This document shows positions 1 through 7,570 of a stretch of 64,000 nucleotides of DNA, in pieces. The stretch covers positions 1,240,001-1,304,000 of the forward strand of contig OY970313.1 in NCBI GenBank assembly GCA_963716445.1. The letters are read 5' to 3'. The DNA comes from JAAYBF01 sp963716445 (GTDB lineage Bacteria > Actinomycetota > Thermoleophilia > Solirubrobacterales > Thermoleophilaceae). The stretch's first letter is position 1. Every line of letters begins with the position of its first letter. The notes beneath the pieces are model-generated. The model worked only from the letters and a program-made list of their open reading frames with translations, was not told where the DNA came from and made no database searches. The position numbers and the translations under genes are program-made.

Positions 1-2
1 AT

Positions 3-734
3 CCCGAGGGCGTGGTGCGCGTGCGCGCCGCGAACCCCTCGCCGCTGACCCTCGACGGCACCAACACGTACGTCGTCGGCGGCTGGGCGGTCGATCCCGG
101 CCCCGACGACGCCGCGCACCTGCGCGCGGTCCTCGCGGCCGCGGGCGGAAGCCTCGACGGCGTGGTCCTCACCCACACGCACCCCGACCACGCCGAGGGC
201 GCCGAGCCGCTCGCGGCGCTCGCCGGCGGCGTCCCGGTCGTCCTGCCCGGTGAGGGCGACGACGTCGGACCCTTCACCGCGATCGCCACCCCCGGACACG
301 CGCCCGACCACGTCTGCCTGCTGCTCGGCGACGACATCTGCTTCGCCGGCGACGTCGTTATGGGCACAGGCAGCGTCTTCATTGGCCTCGGCGAAGGCTC
401 GCTCTCCGCCTACCTAGACTCGCTCCGCCGCCTGCGCGAGCTCGACCTCGCCGTCATCTGCCCGGGCCACGGCCCCTACGTCTGGGACCCCGCCGCCAAG
501 CTCGACGAGTACGTCGAGCATCGCCTCCACCGCGAGCGCCTCCTGCTCGAGGCCCTCGACGCCGGTGCCCGCACCGAGGACGCCATGCTCGACCACGCCT
601 GGGCCGATGTCGCCCCCGAGCTGCGCTTCCCCGCCACTCTCACCCTGCGAGCCCACCTCGAGAAGCTGCGCCAGGAGGGACGGCTGCCCGGTGATCTCGC
701 CGGTGTCTCTCTCCCTCGACAGCCCGGCTACTAG
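3..734 (+). CDS. Metallo-beta-lactamase-fold hydrolase (LACTB2/glyoxalase II-like), probably 5'-partial
   Basis: A zinc-dependent hydrolase of the MBL superfamily. Counting from the GTG at 12, the metal-binding motif HTHPDH lies at residues 55-60, followed by a GHAPDH segment, a FAGD segment carrying the bridging Asp and a late PGHGP motif. The C-terminal ~70 residues look like the winged-helix tail of LACTB2-type proteins. The frame stays open to the window edge (codons P-E-G before the GTG), and the family usually has a few residues before the conserved NPSPLTLDGTNTYVV block, so the true start is probably just outside the window. Substrate unknown; RNA, thioester or lactone hydrolysis are all possible. 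Confidence 0.85.
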   Translation, partial: PEGVVRVRAANPSPLTLDGTNTYVVGGWAVDPGPDDAAHLRAVLAAAGGSLDGVVLTHTHPDHAEGAEPLAALAGGVPVVLPGEGDDVGPFTAIATPGHAPDHVCLLLGDDICFAGDVVMGTGSVFIGLGEGSLSAYLDSLRRLRELDLAVICPGHGPYVWDPAAKLDEYVEHRLHRERLLLEALDAGARTEDAMLDHAWADVAPELRFPATLTLRAHLEKLRQEGRLPGDLAGVSLPRQPGY

Positions 735-1123
735 GCGCCGAAGACCTCGATCTTCGCCTCGTGCACCGGGGCGGACGCCAGCCGAGCATCGCACGTGACG
801 ACCGGGAGCGCGAGCGTCTCGGCCAGGGAGACGAAGGCCGCGTCGTAGGCGGTGAGGTTCTCGCGCAGCGCCCAGATCCGGTCGGCCAGCGGGCGGTGGG
901 AATAACGGCGAATCCTCAGCGCGGCGAAGTCCTGCAGCACGTACTCGGCACGCTCGGTCGTCAGCTTCCCGATTCCGACGAGCCGGCGCAGCGCGTGGAG
1001 CATCTCGACGTCGAGAAGGTGCGGGGCGTGCAGCTCACGCACCCCTGACAGACGTTCGACCAATGCGGCGCTCCGGGGCTCGACGAGCGCGTTGATGGCC
1101 GCGGAGCAGTCGATCACCAGCAT
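731..1123 (-). CDS. vapC: VapC-type PIN-domain toxin ribonuclease
   Basis: A 130-residue PIN-domain protein, predicted to be the endoribonuclease toxin of a type II toxin-antitoxin pair. The acidic metal-binding set is visible: D5 (in VIDCSA), E40 (in LLDVEML), D94 (in TAYDAAF) and D112 (in TCDARL), spaced as in VapC proteins. It lies 3 bp downstream of an antitoxin-like gene on the same strand, the usual VapB-VapC order. Its stop overlaps the end of the convergent MBL hydrolase gene by 4 bp. The RNA target cannot be told from sequence. Confidence 0.9.
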   Translation of the reverse strand: MLVIDCSAAINALVEPRSAALVERLSGVRELHAPHLLDVEMLHALRRLVGIGKLTTERAEYVLQDFAALRIRRYSHRPLADRIWALRENLTAYDAAFVSLAETLALPVVTCDARLASAPVHEAKIEVFGA

Positions 1124-1126
1124 CGG

Positions 1127-1357
1127 TCAGGCGCGATCGCGTCCGGATCGCACCGCCGCGACGGCGTCGGCGACGGTAACGCCTCCGCCTGGTCGCTCGC
1201 CGGCGCGCTGAAGCACCTCGGCGATCGGTGGCCGCTCGGCGGCGATGGCGAGCTCTTCGAGGGCGAAGTCGGAAAGAGACGTCCCAGCGGCCGCTGCCCG
1301 GCTGCGAAGGGATCGGTGGATCTCGTCCGGGACGTTGCGGATCTGGATCGTCTTCAT
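1127..1357 (-). CDS. vapB: VapB/FitA-like ribbon-helix-helix antitoxin
   Basis: A 76-residue protein with an N-terminal ribbon-helix-helix: the beta strand KTIQIRNVP is followed by two helices ending near residue 40, as in FitA-type antitoxins. The disordered C-terminal half, rich in Arg and Gly, would wrap the PIN toxin. It is expected to neutralise VapC and repress its own promoter. The ATG start is supported by the RHH beginning at residue 2 and by palindromic candidate operators just upstream (1364-1392). Confidence 0.9.
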   Translation of the reverse strand: MKTIQIRNVPDEIHRSLRSRAAAAGTSLSDFALEELAIAAERPPIAEVLQRAGERPGGGVTVADAVAAVRSGRDRA

Positions 1358-1363
1358 GGGGCC

Positions 1364-1392
1364 AGGTTACCAACCTGCATGTCAGACATGCA
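1364..1392 (-). promoter_or_regulatory. Candidate VapB operator: two abutting palindromes
   Basis: Immediately upstream of vapB, 1364-1376 reads AGGTT-acc-AACCT and 1376-1392 reads TGCATGTC-A-GACATGCA, a perfect 8-bp inverted repeat about one base. RHH antitoxins bind such short palindromes to autoregulate their operon, so this is the natural operator candidate. The palindromes are seen directly; the function is inferred. Confidence 0.6.
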
Positions 1393-1473
1393 CATTGCAT
1401 GCACGATGGTCGCGATCTTCGAGCCCTCGTGTCGCAGTCGAGCGCCAAACGGTTGCTGACGCCGCCGGCCCGG

Positions 1474-1479
1474 TACCCT
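1474..1479 (+). promoter_or_regulatory. -10 hexamer TACCCT, probable leaderless efp promoter
   Basis: TACCCT ends 8 nt before the efp GTG, and no Shine-Dalgarno sequence lies between. Transcription would start at or near the start codon, as at many genes in this window. Confidence 0.4.
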
Positions 1480-1487
1480 CGCGAGCC

Positions 1488-2048
<561 letters not shown>

Positions 2049-2057
2049 GCGGGCGCG

Positions 2058-2441
2058 TTGCGGCGGACCGATCAGCGCCGCGCAGCCACGGTGGCGCTCT
2101 ACCAGGCCGATCTGACCGGCCGTCCGCTCGACGAGCTCGTGGAGCGCGACGCAACGCCGTTCACGCGTGAGCTGGCCGAGGGCGTCGCGCGCGAGCGCGA
2201 GCAGCTCGACGCGCTGATCGAGCGCCACGCGACCGGCTGGACGCTCGACCGGATCGCCCCGCTCGAGCGCAGCATCCTGCGGGTGGCGCTCTACGAGCTG
2301 CTGCACCGCGTCGACGTCCCGACCGAGGTGGCGATCGACGAGGCCGTCGAGGCGGCGAAGGAGCTCTGCGGCGCCGACGCCCCGGGCTTCGTCAACGGGA
2401 TCCTCGGCGCCGCGCAGCGCGAGGAGGTCGAGTCACGATGA
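2058..2441 (+). CDS. nusB: Transcription antitermination factor NusB
   Basis: A small all-helical protein that binds boxA RNA with NusE (S10) to form the rRNA antitermination complex. The 127-residue sequence shows the N-terminal RRAATVALYQAD helix with its Arg-rich face and the C-terminal block VPTEVAIDEAVEAAKEL followed by FVNGILG, both diagnostic. The start is a TTG at 2058. efp-nusB is a common actinobacterial order. It overlaps the next ORF by 4 bp (ATGA), suggesting coupled translation. Confidence 0.93.
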   Translation: MRRTDQRRAATVALYQADLTGRPLDELVERDATPFTRELAEGVAREREQLDALIERHATGWTLDRIAPLERSILRVALYELLHRVDVPTEVAIDEAVEAAKELCGADAPGFVNGILGAAQREEVESR

Positions 2442-2641
2442 GCTCCGAGCTGGACGCCGCGATCCGCGAGCTCGAGGAGGCCGCGCGCGAGCTGCGAGAC
2501 CCAGGCGTCGAGCCCGGCCGAGCGGCGGAGCTGGTCGACCGCTGCGCCGAGATCGCGGCCCGGATCGGCGCCGAGGTCGACCGCGCCGGACGCGACGCCG
2601 AGCGCGAGGACCCGGACGCGGGTCAGGAGCGGCTGCTTTGA
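2438..2641 (+). CDS. xseB: Probable exonuclease VII small subunit (XseB-like)
   Basis: A 67-residue, acidic, almost wholly helical protein. Residues 5-50 follow the two-helix XseB pattern (LEEAARELRDP, a turn, then AAELVDRCAEIAARI), but similarity is weak by eye. Position is the stronger argument: xseB-ispA-dxs is a classical order, and this ORF overlaps nusB upstream and the ispA TTG start downstream. No xseA is in the window. If not XseB, it is a small coiled-coil protein of unknown role translated with the operon. Confidence 0.6.
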   Translation: MSSELDAAIRELEEAARELRDPGVEPGRAAELVDRCAEIAARIGAEVDRAGRDAEREDPDAGQERLL

Positions 2642-3525
2642 CCGACGGCGAGGAGGCTGGCTACCCGACCGACCTCCAGCGCCGGATCGACGCCTACCTC
2701 GAGCGGCTCGACCTCGGCGACGGCGCCGGCACCGAGCGGCTCGCCGAGGCGATGCGCTACTCGCTGCTCGCCGGCGGCAAGCGGATCCGGCCGGTCCTCG
2801 CGCTCGCCAGCGCCGAGGCGCTCGGCCACGATCCCGAGCGGGTGCTGCCGCTCGCCGGGGCGCTCGAGATGGTCCACACGTACTCGCTGATCCACGACGA
2901 CCTGCCGGCGATGGACGACGACGACCTGCGCCGCGGCCAGCCGACCTGCCACAAGGCGTTCGGCGAGGACGTCGCGATCCTCGCCGGCGACGGCCTCTTC
3001 GCGGAGGCGCTGCGGCTCGTGATCGAGCGGCAGGCCGGCGAGCCGGCGAACGTGCTCGCGGCGGTGCGCGAGGTCACGGCGGCCGCCGGCGTCGGCGGGA
3101 TGGTCGGCGGCCAGTTCCTCGACATCACCGCCCCCGACGACCTCGACGCCGCCGCGTTGCGGCGCCTCCACGAGCTGAAGACCGGCCGGCTGATCGCGGC
3201 CTCGGTGACCTCGGTCCTGCTGCTGTTCGGCGCCGGGGAACCTGCCACAATCCACTACGGTCGTTTTGCGGCGGAGCTCGGCGTCCTGTTCCAGATCGTC
3301 GACGACATACTCGACGTGACCGGGGACGACGCCGCCCTCGGCAAGCCGAGCGGGTCCGACGAGCGCCACGGCAAGCGCACCTACGTCAGCGTGTTCGGCA
3401 TCGACCGCGCCCGCGAGCTGGCGCGTGAGTCCCACGCGGAGGCCGTGAGAGCGCTGGCGGAGGCGAACGGAAGCACCGGTCGGCTGGAGCAGATCGCGGA
3501 CTACATCCTGACCCGCCAGACTTAG
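2638..3525 (+). CDS. ispA: Polyprenyl (farnesyl/geranylgeranyl) diphosphate synthase
   Basis: A trans-prenyltransferase that condenses IPP with an allylic diphosphate. The first Asp-rich motif DDLPAMDDDD is at residues 87-96, the second, DDILD, at 222-226; GGKRIRP near residue 47 binds diphosphate and the KTG block near 181 is conserved. At 295 residues it has the normal length. The TTG start overlaps the preceding stop. It sits just before dxs, so it combines precursor supply and chain elongation in one operon. Product chain length (C15 or C20) cannot be fixed by eye. Confidence 0.92.
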   Translation: MTDGEEAGYPTDLQRRIDAYLERLDLGDGAGTERLAEAMRYSLLAGGKRIRPVLALASAEALGHDPERVLPLAGALEMVHTYSLIHDDLPAMDDDDLRRGQPTCHKAFGEDVAILAGDGLFAEALRLVIERQAGEPANVLAAVREVTAAAGVGGMVGGQFLDITAPDDLDAAALRRLHELKTGRLIAASVTSVLLLFGAGEPATIHYGRFAAELGVLFQIVDDILDVTGDDAALGKPSGSDERHGKRTYVSVFGIDRARELARESHAEAVRALAEANGSTGRLEQIADYILTRQT

Positions 3526-3534
3526 AGACCTTCG

Positions 3535-5496
3535 ATGCCCTCCGATCCCACGACCAGGCTGCTCGACAGCATCGACGGTCCCGGCGACCTGACCGGACTC
3601 GACGACGCGCAGCTCCAGCAGGTCGCCCAGGAGGTCCGCGAGCTGATCATCGACACGATCGGCGAGATCGGCGGCCACTTCGGCGCCAACCTCGGCGCCT
3701 GTGAGATCGCGGTCGCCACGCACAGCCTGCTCGACTCGCCGCGCGACAAGATCCTCTGGGACGTAGGGCACCAGGCCTACCCGCACAAGATCCTCACCGG
3801 CCGCCGCGAGGCGCTGCACACGATCCGCACCTACGGCGGCCTCGCGCCGTTCTGCTCGATCGCCGAGTCCGAGCACGACGTCATGGGCGCCGGCCACGCG
3901 TCGACCTCGGTCAGCTACGCCGTCGGGCTCAAGGAGGCGATGCGCAGCGGCGTCGGCGAGGACGGCAAGGTCGTCGCGGTGATCGGCGACGGCGCCCTGA
4001 CGGGCGGCGTGTCCTTCGAGGCGCTCCATCACGCGGGCGGGCTCGGGCTGCCAATCGTGATCGTCGTCAACGACAACGGCATGTCGATCGCCCCGAACGT
4101 CGGGGCGCTGTCGCGCTACTTCCATCGCATCCGCATGAACCCCCGCCTGCACAAGGCGCGCGAGGACGTCGAGACGAGCCTGACCAAGCTGCCGGCGGGC
4201 ATCGGCGAACGGATCGAGCGCCTCGGCCCGATCGTCAAGGAGTCGCTGAAGGCCTACTGGGCGCCCGGGTTGTTCTGGGAGGAGCTCGACATCGCCTACA
4301 TCGGCGTGATCGACGGCCACGACGTCGGCGCGCTGCGCGAGGCGATCGGCGAGGCGCTCGAGGCCGAGCGCCCGGTCGTCGTCCACTGCGCGACGGTCAA
4401 GGGCAAGGGCTTCGCCCCAGCCGAGGACGGCGGCCTCGAGGGCATGGAAAGGTGGCATGCCGCCAAGCCGGCCTCGATCGTCAACGGCGCTCCGGCGCCG
4501 AAGCCGGTGGCCGCGTCGCCGGGCAACGGGACGCCGAAGCCGCCGCAGTACACGAAGGTCTTCGGCGACGCGCTGGTCGCCGAGGCGCGCCGCGACGGCC
4601 GCGTCGTCGGCATCACGGCGGCGATGAACACCGGCACCGGCCTCGACGTGCTCCAGCGCGAGCTGCCGGACCGCTACTACGACGTCGGCATCGCCGAGCA
4701 GCACGCCGTCCTGTTCGCGGCGGGGCTCGCGCTCCAGGGCGGCAAGCCGGTCGCCGCGATCTACTCGACCTTCCTCCAGCGCGGCTTCGACCAGATCGTC
4801 CACGACGTCTGTCTCCAGGAGCTCGACGTCGTCTTCGCGATGGATCGCGCCGGGCTCGTCGGCGACGACGGGCCGACCCACCACGGCGCCTTCGACGTCT
4901 CCTACATGCGCTGCCTGCCGAACATGACGCTGATGGCGCCGCGCGACGAGGCGCAGCTCGTCCACATGCTGCACACCGCGATCGCCCACGGCGGTCCGGT
5001 CGGCCTGCGCTACCCGCGCGGCGAGGCCGAGGGCGTGGCACTGCCCGCGCGACCGCAGGCGATCGAGATCGGCCGCGGCGAGCTGCTGCGCGAGGGCGAG
5101 CGCGTCGCCCTGCTCGGCTACGGCTACGGCGTGCCGGTCGCGCTCGGCGCCGCGGACCTGCTCGCCGCCGAGCACGGGGTGGAGCCGACGGTCGCCGACG
5201 CGCGCTTCGCCAAGCCGCTCGACGTCGAGCTGATCGAGCGCCTCGCCGCCGAGCACGACGTGCTCGTCACCGTCGAGGAGAACGTGCTCGCGGGCGGCTT
5301 CGGCGCCGGCGTGCTCGAGCACCTCGCCGACCACGACTTGCTCGGCGACGTGCGCGTCCTGCGCTTCGGGCTCCCCGACCGCTACGTAACGCATGGCAAG
5401 CCGGCCCTGCTGCGCGAGGAGGTCGGCCTGACCCCGGCGGCGGTGGCGGAGAAGGTCGCCGCGGCGGTGCTCGACCCCCGCGGCGCGCTCGCCTAG
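3535..5496 (+). CDS. dxs: 1-deoxy-D-xylulose-5-phosphate synthase
   Basis: A thiamine-diphosphate enzyme that condenses pyruvate and glyceraldehyde 3-phosphate, the first step of the MEP isoprenoid pathway. The 653-residue protein carries the ThDP/Mg motif GDGALTGG at 151-158 with the downstream NDN, the DVGHQAYPHK block near 76-86, the transketolase pyrimidine domain (IAEQHA, then GLVGDDGPTHHGAFD) and a C-terminal transketolase domain. A ~25-residue linker rich in Ala, Pro and Gly lies around residues 320-345. ATG 9 bp after ispA. A strong hairpin terminator follows at 5568. Confidence 0.96.
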   Translation: MPSDPTTRLLDSIDGPGDLTGLDDAQLQQVAQEVRELIIDTIGEIGGHFGANLGACEIAVATHSLLDSPRDKILWDVGHQAYPHKILTGRREALHTIRTYGGLAPFCSIAESEHDVMGAGHASTSVSYAVGLKEAMRSGVGEDGKVVAVIGDGALTGGVSFEALHHAGGLGLPIVIVVNDNGMSIAPNVGALSRYFHRIRMNPRLHKAREDVETSLTKLPAGIGERIERLGPIVKESLKAYWAPGLFWEELDIAYIGVIDGHDVGALREAIGEALEAERPVVVHCATVKGKGFAPAEDGGLEGMERWHAAKPASIVNGAPAPKPVAASPGNGTPKPPQYTKVFGDALVAEARRDGRVVGITAAMNTGTGLDVLQRELPDRYYDVGIAEQHAVLFAAGLALQGGKPVAAIYSTFLQRGFDQIVHDVCLQELDVVFAMDRAGLVGDDGPTHHGAFDVSYMRCLPNMTLMAPRDEAQLVHMLHTAIAHGGPVGLRYPRGEAEGVALPARPQAIEIGRGELLREGERVALLGYGYGVPVALGAADLLAAEHGVEPTVADARFAKPLDVELIERLAAEHDVLVTVEENVLAGGFGAGVLEHLADHDLLGDVRVLRFGLPDRYVTHGKPALLREEVGLTPAAVAEKVAAAVLDPRGALA

Positions 5497-5567
5497 CAAG
5501 CGCCTTCTGCCACTTTCGCGTAGGGTTTTCCGCCTTGGCCGCCTCCTGGGGAGGAGCGAGCTTCGAG

Positions 5568-5602
5568 GCGCCCGTCCGGTTCGCCGGGCGGGCGCTCTTT
5601 CG
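5568..5602 (+). terminator. Intrinsic terminator after dxs with a UUCG tetraloop
   Basis: GCGCCCGTCCGG (5568-5579), TTCG loop, CCGGGCGGGCGC (5584-5595): a 12-bp stem with a single G-T wobble, capped by the extra-stable UUCG tetraloop and followed by TCTTTCGTT. It would end the efp-to-dxs transcript. The U tract is short and interrupted, so efficiency is uncertain. Confidence 0.7.
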
Positions 5603-5865
5603 TTCCAGAGCGTGCCGGCGCTTCGCTCGATCCGGCGACTTCCTCGCCGCAGAAAAGAAACGACCCGCCTATTGGCGGGCCGCTTCCGAGGGAGGAGTGA
5701 TGCGTATGTGGATCTGGAACGGGAAGGGATTCGACGCTCGGCGCCCGCGGGGGCTGCTCGATCGCGTCTGCAAGGAGCAGAGTACGCACCGCTGCGGCGT
5801 TGTCTGTGAGGCTCATCACACAAACGTCCGTTCGGTCGGTGCGCCCGAGCGAGCGAGCAGGGGAA
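5603..5865. other. Intergenic region between dxs and tlyA: hairpin and a Trp-containing short ORF
   Basis: Beyond the terminator there is a 6-bp hairpin, CCCGCC-tatt-GGCGGG at 5664-5679. On the minus strand it is followed by TCGTTTCTTTT, so it resembles a leftward terminator. Downstream, a good ribosome-binding site (GGGAGGAG) precedes an ATG at 5700 that opens a 65-codon ORF ending at 5897, inside tlyA, and beginning MRMWIWNGKG. It has no recognisable family and could be a leader peptide or chance. I see no other gene here. Confidence 0.35.
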
Positions 5866-5871
5866 TACGCT
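5866..5871 (+). promoter_or_regulatory. -10 hexamer TACGCT, probable leaderless tlyA promoter
   Basis: TACGCT is followed by exactly 6 nt (gcggcg) and then the tlyA GTG; no Shine-Dalgarno sequence fits in between. Confidence 0.4.
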
Positions 5872-5877
5872 GCGGCG

Positions 5878-6672
5878 GTGCCGAAGCGCAGGCTTGACAC
5901 GCTGCTCGCCGAGCGCGGGCTGTACGAGTCGCGCTCGCGGGCGGCCGCGGCCGTGATGGCCGGCGAGGTCGCGATCGGCAGCGATGGCCGGCGCGCCGAG
6001 AAGCCAGGGCAGATGGTTCCCGAGGACGCCGAGCTCGTGGTCGAGGAGCGGCCGCGGTTCGTCTCGCGCGGCGGCGTCAAGCTGGCGAACGCCCTCGACG
6101 CGTTCGGCGTCGATCCGGCCGGCCGGCGCTGCATGGACGTCGGCGCGTCGACCGGCGGGTTCACCGACTGCCTGCTCCAGCGCGGGGCGGCGGCGGTGAT
6201 CGCACTCGACGTGGCCTACGGCGAGCTGAACTGGAGGCTGCGCAACGACGCCCGCGTGACCGTCGTCGAGCGGGTCAACGCCCGCGCGCTGGACCCCGCC
6301 GTGCTGCCCTTCCGTCCCGAGCTGGTCGCCGTCGACGTGTCGTTCATCTCGCTGCGCAAGGTGCTCGGCGCCGTGCTCGCGGCCGCGGCCGATCGCTTCG
6401 ACTGCCTGGCGATGGTCAAGCCGCAGTTCGAGGTCGGCCGCGAGCGCGTCGGCAGCGGGGGAGTGGTGCGCGAGCCCGCCGACCGGCGCGCCGCGCTCGT
6501 AGCCGTCGGCGAGCTCGCGCGCCAGGAGCTGGGCGCCGCGGTGCTCGGCTACGCGTCGTCGGGGCTGCCCGGACCGGCCGGCAACCGGGAGACCTTCGTC
6601 TGGCTGGCGGAGGCCGGAAGGGGCGGTGCGGTAGAGGATCTGGACGCGGCGGCGAGAACGGTGGAGCGGTGA
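5878..6672 (+). CDS. tlyA: TlyA family rRNA 2'-O-methyltransferase
   Basis: TlyA methylates 16S and 23S rRNA 2'-OH groups (the capreomycin sites in mycobacteria) and was first named a hemolysin. From GTG 5878 the product is 264 residues: an N-terminal S4 RNA-binding domain (RRLDTLLAERGL through AGEV), then an FtsJ-like Rossmann fold whose SAM motif is DVGASTGGFTDCLL, with a VAVDVSFISLRKVL block and MVKPQFE late. The frame is open upstream, but homology begins at PKRRLD and a TACGCT box precedes it. tlyA-nadK-recN is a conserved actinobacterial order; the stop overlaps the nadK GTG. Confidence 0.93.
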   Translation: MPKRRLDTLLAERGLYESRSRAAAAVMAGEVAIGSDGRRAEKPGQMVPEDAELVVEERPRFVSRGGVKLANALDAFGVDPAGRRCMDVGASTGGFTDCLLQRGAAAVIALDVAYGELNWRLRNDARVTVVERVNARALDPAVLPFRPELVAVDVSFISLRKVLGAVLAAAADRFDCLAMVKPQFEVGRERVGSGGVVREPADRRAALVAVGELARQELGAAVLGYASSGLPGPAGNRETFVWLAEAGRGGAVEDLDAAARTVER

Positions 6673-7529
6673 GCGCGCCCGCGTCGATAACCGTCTTCAC
6701 GCGTCGCGTTCCCGGCTCCGACATTCGGCTGGGACTACGCCGTCTGGCAGAGCTGGCGAGCGAGGCCGGCATCGCGCTGCGGGTGCCGCCGGACGAGGTC
6801 GAGAAGCACGGGCTCGAGCCGCTGCCCGGGGTCGAGCTCGGCGCCGATCCCGACGGACCGACCGACCTCGCCGTCGCGCTCGGCGGCGACGGCACGATCC
6901 TCGCGACGATGCGCCGCTACGCCGGCCGCGACGTGCCGGTGTTCGCGATCAACTTCGGCGCGATCGGCTTCCTCTCGACGGTCGAGCGCGACGATCTGGA
7001 CGCGGCGATCGGCCGGGCGCTGCGCGGCGACTTCGAGGTGCTCCCGCTGCCGGCGCTCGAGATCGCGAACTCGTCGGGCAGCTGGCTCGCCGTCAACGAC
7101 GTCTCCTTCCACCGGCGCCCCGACCTGCGCGTCGCCGCGCTCGGCTACTCGGTGCTCGGCGTCCAGGTCGGCGAGGTCCGCTGCGACGGGCTGGTGATCG
7201 CCACTCCGGCCGGCTCGACCGGCTACAACCTCGCCAACGGCGGGCCGGTGATGGCCTGGGGGGTCGAGGGCTACGTCGTGTCCTTCATCGCGCCGCACAC
7301 CCTCTCCGCGAGGGCGCTGGTCGTCGCGCCCGACGATGTGCTCCAGGTGGCCAACAAGTCGCCGGAGGACCCGGTCGACGTGACGACCGACGGGCGGACG
7401 ATCTGCACCCTCGGCCCGCTCGAGCAGATCGACGTGCGCTTCCGTCGCGACACGGCGCAGCTCGCCCAGCTCGCGGGAGCGAGCTTCTATCACCGTCTCC
7501 GCGACAAGTTCGGGCGCTTGACTAGATAA
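6669..7529 (+). CDS. nadK: NAD kinase
   Basis: Phosphorylates NAD to NADP using ATP or polyphosphate. The diagnostic GGDGTIL is at residues 72-78, followed by INFGAIGFLS, a conserved ND (VNDVSFHR) and TPAGSTGYNLANGGP. The 286-residue length is normal. GTG start overlaps the tlyA stop by 4 bp, implying translational coupling. Confidence 0.95.
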   Translation: MSAPASITVFTRRVPGSDIRLGLRRLAELASEAGIALRVPPDEVEKHGLEPLPGVELGADPDGPTDLAVALGGDGTILATMRRYAGRDVPVFAINFGAIGFLSTVERDDLDAAIGRALRGDFEVLPLPALEIANSSGSWLAVNDVSFHRRPDLRVAALGYSVLGVQVGEVRCDGLVIATPAGSTGYNLANGGPVMAWGVEGYVVSFIAPHTLSARALVVAPDDVLQVANKSPEDPVDVTTDGRTICTLGPLEQIDVRFRRDTAQLAQLAGASFYHRLRDKFGRLTR

Positions 7530-7558
7530 CGGCACGAGTCTCCGTCCGGATCTGGCGG

Positions 7559-7564
7559 TACACC
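7559..7564 (+). promoter_or_regulatory. -10 hexamer TACACC, probable leaderless recN promoter
   Basis: TACACC followed by 6 nt (aagagg) and the recN GTG. The intervening AAGAGG is too close to the start codon to work as a ribosome-binding site. Confidence 0.35.
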
Positions 7565-7570
7565 AAGAGG

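Noticed and set aside
5664..5690. Minus-strand terminator at CCCGCC-tatt-GGCGGG
   Set aside because: It has a T-rich tail on the minus strand, but no leftward gene ends there; kept only as part of the intergenic description.
2623..5823. Minus-strand open frame of more than 1000 codons opposite ispA and dxs
   Set aside because: It is antisense to two clear enzymes. In very GC-rich DNA the complementary frame lacks stops; its translation is Arg/Asp/Glu/Val-rich with no domain.
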